Source: Chryseobacterium gleum (GTDB lineage: Bacteria; Bacteroidota; Bacteroidia; Flavobacteriales; Weeksellaceae). From it: a stretch of 64,000 bases of DNA. Location of the stretch: NCBI RefSeq assembly GCF_900636535.1, contig NZ_LR134289.1, positions 124,001 through 188,000 on the forward strand, read 5' to 3'. Under the pieces are notes generated by a model. It saw only the letters and a program-made list of their open reading frames with translations, made no database searches and was not told the origin of the DNA. Positions 58,778 through 64,000 of the stretch are shown piece after piece (the first letter of the stretch is position 1; each line of letters starts with the position of its first letter). The translations under genes and the position numbers were made by a program.

Positions 58778-60268
58778 ATGAATAAGGAAAATTTGAGAAA
58801 AAGGATAGCTGTTATAGGTTCTGGTTTTTCCGGGCTTTCAGCAGCTGCCTATGCCGCTAAATCCGGAAATGAAGTGCATGTATTTGAAAAACACGATCAG
58901 CCCGGTGGCCGTGCAAGGCAGTTTACAACTGAAGAAGGATATGTTTTTGATATGGGCCCCAGCTGGTATTGGATGCCTGATATTATTGAAGATTTTTTCA
59001 GGGATTTTAATATGAAGGCAGATGATTTTTTTAAACTTGTGGCTTTGGATCCTCAATTTGAAATGGTTTTTTCAGGTGAAAAGATCTGCGTTCCCAGAAA
59101 GAATGATGAAATAAGAGCCCTGTTTGAAAAGATCGAGAACGGAGCAGGTAAGCAGTATGATAAATTCATGGAATCTGCAAAATATAAATATGAAGTGGGA
59201 ATGAAAGAATTTGTTACCAAACCCTGCTACAGCTGGCTGGAATTCGCTTCTTTAAAAATAGCTGGCAGCGCTGTAAAACTGGATCTTCTCAGTAATTTCC
59301 GAAAATACGTATCCGGATATTTTTCTGATGAAAAACTAAGGTCATTAATGGAGTTTCCTGTCATCTTCCTCGGAGCTTCTCCCCAAAATATACCGGCGCT
59401 ATACAGCCTTATGAATTATGGTGGATATGTCTTGGGAACGAAATATCCCATGGGAGGCTTCTATCAGCTTGTTCTGGCGATGCAGAAGGTGGCAGAAAAA
59501 CAAGGAGTTGTGTTTCATTTTAATCATGATGTTCAGAAAATTAACACAGAAGACGGGAAGGTAACCTCAATCAGGGTAAATGATAAAGATTATGAATTTG
59601 ACGCCGTCATTGCCTCATCAGATTACCATCATACGGAAACTCTGATTCCCAAATCCCTTCGGAATTACAAGAATGCTTACTGGGAATCCAAAACCTTTGC
59701 GCCTTCATGTCTTATATATTATCTCGGAATTAAAGGTAAAATTCCTCACTTAAAACACCATACACTTTTCTTTGAAAATGAACTAGATAATCATATAGAC
59801 TGCATTTATAAAAATAAAAAATGGCCTGCAAAACCTCTTTTTTATTCTTGTTGTCCTTCAAAAACAGATCCGGGTGTAGCACCTGAAGACTGCGAGAATC
59901 TTTTTCTGTTGTTGCCTCTGGCTCCGGGAATTCATGATGAAGAATCGGTGAGGGAAAAATACCTGATGGAAATGCTCGAAAGAATAGAAAAACATACAGG
60001 CGAAACTCACCTTATTTCAAGGATTGAATACAAAAAAAGTTATTGTGTAAGTGATTTTATTTCAGATTATAATGCCTATCAGGGCAATGCGTACGGATTA
60101 TCTAACACTTTATCTCAAACAGCAGTGCTGAAGCCAAAAATCAGGAATAAAAAGATCATGAACCTTTTTTATACGGGGCAGCTCACTGTTCCCGGGCCGG
60201 GAGTACCGCCATCAGTTATTTCCGGTAAAATTGTAGCATCTGAAGTCAGTAAACTAAAACTTAATTAA
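58778..60268 (+). CDS. crtI: Phytoene desaturase
   Basis: This 496-residue FAD enzyme makes lycopene from phytoene in four desaturations (CrtI type). The FAD motif is AVIGSGFSGLSAAAYAAKSG with VHVFEKHDQPGGRARQF, and the C-terminal motif is FYTGQLTVPGPGVPPSVISG, which is the bacterial-type CrtI signature. The DMGPSWYWMPDIIEDFF segment is also typical. It follows the MarR regulator by 32 bp and precedes the phytoene synthase by 1 bp. The length and order match CrtI and not a ketolase. Membrane association is expected through the hydrophobic helices near the middle. Confidence 0.95.
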   Translation: MNKENLRKRIAVIGSGFSGLSAAAYAAKSGNEVHVFEKHDQPGGRARQFTTEEGYVFDMGPSWYWMPDIIEDFFRDFNMKADDFFKLVALDPQFEMVFSGEKICVPRKNDEIRALFEKIENGAGKQYDKFMESAKYKYEVGMKEFVTKPCYSWLEFASLKIAGSAVKLDLLSNFRKYVSGYFSDEKLRSLMEFPVIFLGASPQNIPALYSLMNYGGYVLGTKYPMGGFYQLVLAMQKVAEKQGVVFHFNHDVQKINTEDGKVTSIRVNDKDYEFDAVIASSDYHHTETLIPKSLRNYKNAYWESKTFAPSCLIYYLGIKGKIPHLKHHTLFFENELDNHIDCIYKNKKWPAKPLFYSCCPSKTDPGVAPEDCENLFLLLPLAPGIHDEESVREKYLMEMLERIEKHTGETHLISRIEYKKSYCVSDFISDYNAYQGNAYGLSNTLSQTAVLKPKIRNKKIMNLFYTGQLTVPGPGVPPSVISGKIVASEVSKLKLN

Positions 60269-60269
60269 T

Positions 60270-61106
60270 ATGAAAAAATTGTTTGATGAGTTGTCTTGCG
60301 AGGTGAGCAAATATACTACCCGGAAATACAGTACCAGTTTTTCATTAGGGATATTGGCATTAAAACCTTCCATAAGACCCGCCATTTATGCCATTTATGG
60401 TTACGTACGGCTTGCGGATGAAATTGTAGACAGTTTTCATGGTTATGATAAAGAAAAACTCTTAACAAGGTTAAAAGCTGAAACCTACAGCGCGCTGGAA
60501 GACGGTATATCGATCAATCCCATTCTGCATTCATTTCAGGAAACAGTTCGTCAGTACAAAATTGATATTCAGCTTATCAATCAGTTTTTGCACAGTATGG
60601 AAATGGACCTGCAAAAAATAGACTACAATTCTGATTTGTATAACGAGTATATCTACGGCTCAGCAGAAGTTGTCGGACTTATGTGCCTGCAAATATTTAC
60701 CGGAGGAAATAAACAACAGTTTGAAGAGCTTAAACCATATGCAATGAAGCTTGGTTCCGCTTTTCAGAAAGTTAATTTTTTACGGGATCTCAAAGATGAT
60801 TACCAGATATTGGGACGAACATATTTTCCTGCTTTAAACATGTCTGTTTTCGATAATGATGTGAAAGTCCGGATTGAAAAAGAAATTGACGAAGAGTTCA
60901 GAGAAGCATTACAAGGGATTAAAAAACTGCCCGGCTCTTCAATGTTTGGTGTTTATCTGGCTTATAAATACTATCTGTCATTGTTTGAAAAAATAAAGAA
61001 AGCCAGTTCTCATCACATTTTACAGAACAGGATCAGGATTGCGAATTCACAGAAGCTGCTGGTAGCATTCAAAAGCTATATAAGATATAAATCTGCCTAT
61101 CTGTGA
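60270..61106 (+). CDS. crtB: Phytoene synthase
   Basis: This 278-residue enzyme condenses two geranylgeranyl diphosphates to phytoene. It has the first Asp-rich motif in YVRLADEIVDSFHG and the second in FLRDLKDDYQILGRTYFP, with the SAEVVGLMCLQIF helix between. All are the usual signatures of squalene/phytoene synthases. The start is 1 bp after the crtI stop, so translation is coupled. With CrtI, CrtZ and lycopene cyclase it makes a complete C40 route once isoprenoid precursor is supplied. Confidence 0.95.
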   Translation: MKKLFDELSCEVSKYTTRKYSTSFSLGILALKPSIRPAIYAIYGYVRLADEIVDSFHGYDKEKLLTRLKAETYSALEDGISINPILHSFQETVRQYKIDIQLINQFLHSMEMDLQKIDYNSDLYNEYIYGSAEVVGLMCLQIFTGGNKQQFEELKPYAMKLGSAFQKVNFLRDLKDDYQILGRTYFPALNMSVFDNDVKVRIEKEIDEEFREALQGIKKLPGSSMFGVYLAYKYYLSLFEKIKKASSHHILQNRIRIANSQKLLVAFKSYIRYKSAYL

Positions 61107-61159
61107 TGGTAAAAAAAATGGTAATTAATTCGTTGGAAAATCTAGAATAAAAATAAGTA

Positions 61160-61627
61160 ATGAAATACAGATTATACAGAGAACAGCAGTTGAACTGTAC
61201 CATTGAAACCGCCTGGAAGTTTTTTTCATCCCCTCATAATTTATCTGAAATAACCCCGGCAAGTATGAATTTTGTTGTGCTGTCAGATGTTAAGGATAAG
61301 CCTGTTTTCAAAGGAATGGAGATCAATTATCGTGTTTCTCCTTTGCTGGGGATTCCCATGAGATGGAAAACCATCATCACACAGGTAGATGAACTTAAAA
61401 GTTTTACCGATTTCCAGGAATCAGGACCTTATAAATACTGGAATCATTTTCACGAATTTATTCCCAATGAAAAAGGAGTATTGATGAAAGATACAGTAGA
61501 TTATGAGCTTCCATTAGGTTTTCTAGGTCGGATCGCTCATAGCTTGTTCATAAAAGGAAAACTGAACAGCATATTTGATTTCAGATACAGAATTCTGAAT
61601 GATCGTTTTAACAGCAAAAATAATTAG
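61160..61627 (+). CDS. SRPBCC-family protein of the carotenoid cluster
   Basis: This 155-residue soluble protein has the START/SRPBCC hydrophobic-ligand fold: the start YREQQLNCTIETAWKFFSSPHNLSEITPASM, then LLGIPMRWKTIITQVDELKSFTDFQESGPYKYWNHFHEF and the final DYELPLGFLGRIAHSLFIKGKL. The SSPHNLSEITP, GPYKYWNHFHEF and FLGRIAHSLF segments are the family's best marks. Members near crt genes are common in Flavobacteriia. It may bind or carry carotenoid intermediates, or a lipid, between enzymes. It follows crtB by 53 bp. Role is inferred from context. Confidence 0.8.
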   Translation: MKYRLYREQQLNCTIETAWKFFSSPHNLSEITPASMNFVVLSDVKDKPVFKGMEINYRVSPLLGIPMRWKTIITQVDELKSFTDFQESGPYKYWNHFHEFIPNEKGVLMKDTVDYELPLGFLGRIAHSLFIKGKLNSIFDFRYRILNDRFNSKNN

Positions 61628-61629
61628 TA

Positions 61630-62082
61630 ATGAATTTTCTGATCGTTTTGGGTGTTTTTATTGTCATGGAAGGTGCTACATGGCTTATCCATCGATATAT
61701 TATGCATGGCTTCCTGTGGGTACTCCACCGTGACCATCATGATCACAGCAATGAAGGAAAACTTGAGAGAAATGACCTTTTCTTTTTCATTTTTGCAAGT
61801 CCGGCCATAGCTTTATTATATCTGGGAGTAAAGCAGGAATTCAGCTATTGGTTTTATATTGGCCTCGGAATAAGTCTTTACGGAATGGCCTATTTCTTTG
61901 TACATGATATTTTTATCCATCAGAGAGCAAAGGTTTTTACCAAAACCAAAAATCCTTATTTGCTTGCGATAAGACGTGCCCACAAACAGCATCATAAGCA
62001 TCTGGGAAAAGAAAAAGGAGAATGCTTCGGCTTTTTATGGGTGCCTGTTCAATATTTTAAAATGTATTTCGATAAAAAATGA
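61630..62082 (+). CDS. crtZ: Beta-carotene 3-hydroxylase
   Basis: This 150-residue membrane enzyme hydroxylates the two rings of beta-carotene to make zeaxanthin. It is a non-haem diiron protein with His motifs: HRYIMHGFLWVLHRDHHD near residues 15-35, FVHDIFIHQR, and RRAHKQHHKH towards the C-terminus. Hydrophobic helices surround them. It starts 2 bp after the SRPBCC gene and overlaps the lycopene cyclase gene by 4 bp. This makes zeaxanthin the expected end product. Confidence 0.93.
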   Translation: MNFLIVLGVFIVMEGATWLIHRYIMHGFLWVLHRDHHDHSNEGKLERNDLFFFIFASPAIALLYLGVKQEFSYWFYIGLGISLYGMAYFFVHDIFIHQRAKVFTKTKNPYLLAIRRAHKQHHKHLGKEKGECFGFLWVPVQYFKMYFDKK

Positions 62083-62768
62083 TGCCATACACTTACATAC
62101 TGATTAATTTTTTTACAGTTATTATCTGCTTTCTGGCTTCTTTTGACAGAAGGATACAGTTTAACAGGCTTTTCGGGAAATTTCTGATGTCATCTACCAT
62201 TGTGGCGGTTCCTTTTATTATCTGGGATATATGGTTTACCGGTAAAGGAGTGTGGTGGTTTGATCTCAGGTACACCTTAGGATTTAAAATAGCAGGGCTT
62301 CCTGTTGAAGAGTGGCTGTTTTTTTATTGTATTCCCTTCGCCTGTGTTTTTACCTATTACTGCTTTGAAAAGTTTTTTAATCTGGACTGGGCTGACATGT
62401 TTAATAATCTCATCGTATTTACATCAGTTATTGTGCTCGCGGTAACGGGTTTTCTGTATTGTGACAGAATATATACTTTGCTCACTGTAATTGTTACAAT
62501 CTTCACATTATGCTACCTTCATTTTATTGCTAAAAAAGAGTGGATAGGAAAAGCCAGTCTGGTCTATCTGATTTTAATGCCTGGATTTTTTGCAGTGAAT
62601 GGAATCCTGACAGGATCTTTAATTCCATCACCTGTTGTTAATTATAATCCCGAAGAATTTTTAGGAATCAGAATGGGCACTATTCCCGTAGAAGATGCTG
62701 TATATGGTTACAGCCAGTTTCTGTTGAATATTTATTTCTTTAAAAAAATTACTAAAAATGAAAAATAA
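62079..62768 (+). CDS. Lycopene beta-cyclase, CrtYcd type
   Basis: This 229-residue membrane protein is the fused form of the two-part lycopene cyclase (CrtYc plus CrtYd). The N-terminal half ends WFTGKGVWWFDLRYTLGFKIAGLPVEEWLFFY and the C-terminal half has FAVNGILTGSLIPSPVVNYNPEEFLGIRMGTIPVEDAVYGY. Each half has about three helices, and the LPVEEW/IPVEDAVYG motifs bear the conserved acidic pairs. It overlaps crtZ by 4 bp and the lipocalin gene by 11 bp. It forms the beta rings of beta-carotene. This type is unrelated to CrtY/CrtL, and typical of Bacteroidota and some actinomycetes. Confidence 0.93.
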   Translation: MMPYTYILINFFTVIICFLASFDRRIQFNRLFGKFLMSSTIVAVPFIIWDIWFTGKGVWWFDLRYTLGFKIAGLPVEEWLFFYCIPFACVFTYYCFEKFFNLDWADMFNNLIVFTSVIVLAVTGFLYCDRIYTLLTVIVTIFTLCYLHFIAKKEWIGKASLVYLILMPGFFAVNGILTGSLIPSPVVNYNPEEFLGIRMGTIPVEDAVYGYSQFLLNIYFFKKITKNEK

Positions 62769-63309
62769 CTTAATTCTTAAACTTATTGCTGCCTGCGGAT
62801 TATGGATATTCATAGTCTCTTCATGTTCTTCTATGCCAGAAAAAGCACAACCTGTGAATCAGTTTGATGTCAATAAATATTTGGGTACATGGTATGAAAT
62901 CGCCAGATTTGATTATCGTTTTGAAAAAGATCTCGACAATGCTATGGCTCAGTATAGTCTTAATAAAGATGGAAGTGTTAATGTCGTCAACAGCGGGTAT
63001 AATACCAAAAAGGAAAAATGGGTGTCGGCTAACGGAACAGCAAAATTCAGAGGTGACAAAAATACAGCTGCCTTAAAGGTAAGCTTTTTCGGACCGTTCT
63101 ATGCCGGATATAATGTAGTGGCGCTGGAAAATTACAAATATGCTTTGGTAGCCGGAAAAAATCTGGAGTATCTGTGGATTCTTTCCCGTGAAAAAACAAT
63201 CCCTGAAAATATAAAACAGGACTTTATTTCCAAAGCAAAGGAAATCGGATATGATACCTCTAAACTCATCTGGGTAAAACAGGATAAGAAAAATCCTTTT
63301 GACAAATAG
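62758..63309 (+). CDS. Blc-type lipocalin lipoprotein
   Basis: This 183-residue bacterial lipocalin has a signal peptide ending FIVSSC with Cys23 as the lipid anchor. The lipocalin core motif is VNKYLGTWYEIARFDYRFEKDLDNAMAQYS (GxW at the start), and the later motif is YAGYNVVALENYKYALVAG with LWILSREKTIPENIKQDF. It overlaps the lycopene cyclase gene by 11 bp, so it belongs to the crt operon. Lipocalins carry hydrophobic molecules such as fatty acids, retinoids or carotenoids, so a pigment or peroxide-scavenging role in the envelope is plausible. The ligand is unproven. Confidence 0.9.
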   Translation: MKNNLILKLIAACGLWIFIVSSCSSMPEKAQPVNQFDVNKYLGTWYEIARFDYRFEKDLDNAMAQYSLNKDGSVNVVNSGYNTKKEKWVSANGTAKFRGDKNTAALKVSFFGPFYAGYNVVALENYKYALVAGKNLEYLWILSREKTIPENIKQDFISKAKEIGYDTSKLIWVKQDKKNPFDK

Positions 63310-63339
63310 ATTCTCAACCTTAAATTAAAATCGAAACCT

Positions 63340-63930
63340 ATGCTTACCATACAGGCACAATCAAAAATACCTACAGATTACGGAACATTTACCGTATATG
63401 CGTTTTCGGAAAATGAAGAAGACTGGAGCCCGCATTTGGTTCTGGTAGCAGAAAATACAGATTATAATAAGACTGTTAATGTCCGTTTTCATTCGGAGTG
63501 TATTACCGGGGAAGTTTTTCATTCTAAAAAATGCGAATGCGGTCAGCAACTTGATGCAGCCATGAAATATATGTCTGAAAATGGGGGAATGATCATTTAT
63601 CTCCGCCAGGAGGGAAGAAATATTGGGATCATCAATAAGCTGAGAGCATATGCGCTTCAGGAGCAGGGGTTAGACACTGTTGAAGCTAATCTCAGGCTGG
63701 GTCTGCCGGCAGACGGAAGAAACTTTGATGTGGCAGTGGAAATGCTGAACCTGCTTCATGTGAAGGAAATAAATCTGTTAACCAACAATCCTGACAAGAT
63801 TAAATCTGTTGAGAACAGCAGTATCATTCTCAAAAGCAGGATTCCTTTGGAAATTGATTCCAATGAGATTAATGCAGGCTATCTTGTTAAAAAGAAAGAC
63901 TATTTTGGTCATTTTTTAGAAAAAATATAA
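63340..63930 (+). CDS. ribA: GTP cyclohydrolase II
   Basis: This 196-residue enzyme opens GTP in the first step of riboflavin synthesis. The zinc site is in HSECITGEVFHSKKCECGQQLDAAM (three Cys), and the catalytic IIYLRQEGRNIGIINKLRAYALQ matches closely. It is the stand-alone form rather than a fusion with RibB. It lies 30 bp after the lipocalin gene, at the end of the crt run. A flavin-supply gene here fits a light-response module, because FAD cofactors serve both CrtI and photolyases. It may also be a second copy of a ribA found elsewhere. Confidence 0.93.
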   Translation: MLTIQAQSKIPTDYGTFTVYAFSENEEDWSPHLVLVAENTDYNKTVNVRFHSECITGEVFHSKKCECGQQLDAAMKYMSENGGMIIYLRQEGRNIGIINKLRAYALQEQGLDTVEANLRLGLPADGRNFDVAVEMLNLLHVKEINLLTNNPDKIKSVENSSIILKSRIPLEIDSNEINAGYLVKKKDYFGHFLEKI

Positions 63931-63979
63931 CGAACTTCAGACAGGCAGCATATGTATTGATCTGTTAAATCCAATAATT

Positions 63980-64000
63980 ATGGAAAAAATACTGCTTACA
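63980..64000 (+). CDS. Start of an unidentified gene, cut by the window edge
   Basis: An ATG at 63980 opens MEKILLT, running off the end. The leader AATAATT gives little support. The first residues suit an NAD-binding fold (KILLTG would continue), but seven residues cannot identify it. It lies 49 bp after ribA and may continue the operon. Confidence 0.35.

Overview
The window looks like a chromosomal segment of a Bacteroidota species in the Flavobacteriia, most likely Chryseobacterium or a close relative in Weeksellaceae. The DNA is AT-rich. Many genes lie just downstream of the TTTG-N19-TAnnTTTG type of promoter that this phylum uses. Typical families of the group are present: GLPGLI, DUF6428, DUF4249 paired with a TonB receptor, DUF2723, ACR3-type arsenic genes, S74-domain surface proteins and a zeaxanthin cluster. 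The genus is inferred from gene content, not from a marker gene. There is no intact insertion sequence, prophage or CRISPR array. Mobile DNA is limited to short terminally inverted repeats and one possible transposase relic.

Layout. 1-8 kb: housekeeping genes (end of an alkylguanine transferase gene, DUF2911/GNAT/cupin run, dienelactone hydrolase, a PD-(D/E)XK protein divergent from holA, trxB, a glyoxalase-fold protein) and three kinds of intergenic repeat. 8-11 kb: tRNA-Ser, then two SDR-type genes and an AraC regulator, with a 12-bp direct repeat upstream that looks like an AraC operator. 11-13 kb: a minus-strand stress-type group (PfpI, PA2169-type protein, a 56-residue Lmo0937-type membrane protein and a small membrane protein). 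13-18.8 kb: GLPGLI, PhzF, a possible gene remnant, an S74 surface protein and a putative secreted zinc peptidase. 18.8-21.4 kb: a four-gene arsenic module with two identical 18-bp operators. 21.5-29 kb: two AraC regulators, a YdjM-like membrane protein, a class II cyclic-nucleotide phosphodiesterase, a lipoprotein of the agmatine deiminase family and a MoxR/VWA pair.

29.6-32.4 kb holds a histidine kinase and LuxR-type response regulator, then a palindrome-rich stretch and a short terminated region with three tiny ORFs. 32.5-45 kb is a mix of ACT, alpha/beta hydrolase, Ntn-hydrolase-TPR, two Crp/Fnr regulators, DUF1275, a TonB receptor with its DUF4249 partner, a TlpA-like protein, RidA and an SDR. 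45.4-48.9 kb is one large DUF2723 membrane protein. 48.9-54.9 kb is a tripartite drug-efflux operon (TolC, HlyD, MFS) divergent from an AraC regulator, followed by a MarR regulator with a membrane protein. 55-57.7 kb holds tRNA-Lys, a serine hydrolase with TPRs and an AraC regulator.

58-64 kb is the most coherent system: a MarR-family regulator followed by tightly packed genes for phytoene desaturase, phytoene synthase, an SRPBCC protein, carotene hydroxylase, CrtYcd-type lycopene cyclase, a Blc-type lipocalin and GTP cyclohydrolase II. They should convert geranylgeranyl diphosphate to zeaxanthin and supply a flavin precursor. A recurring theme is regulation: several regulator genes (ArsR, two MarR, XRE, one Crp/Fnr) carry a near-perfect inverted repeat over their own predicted -7 box, the layout expected of self-repression.
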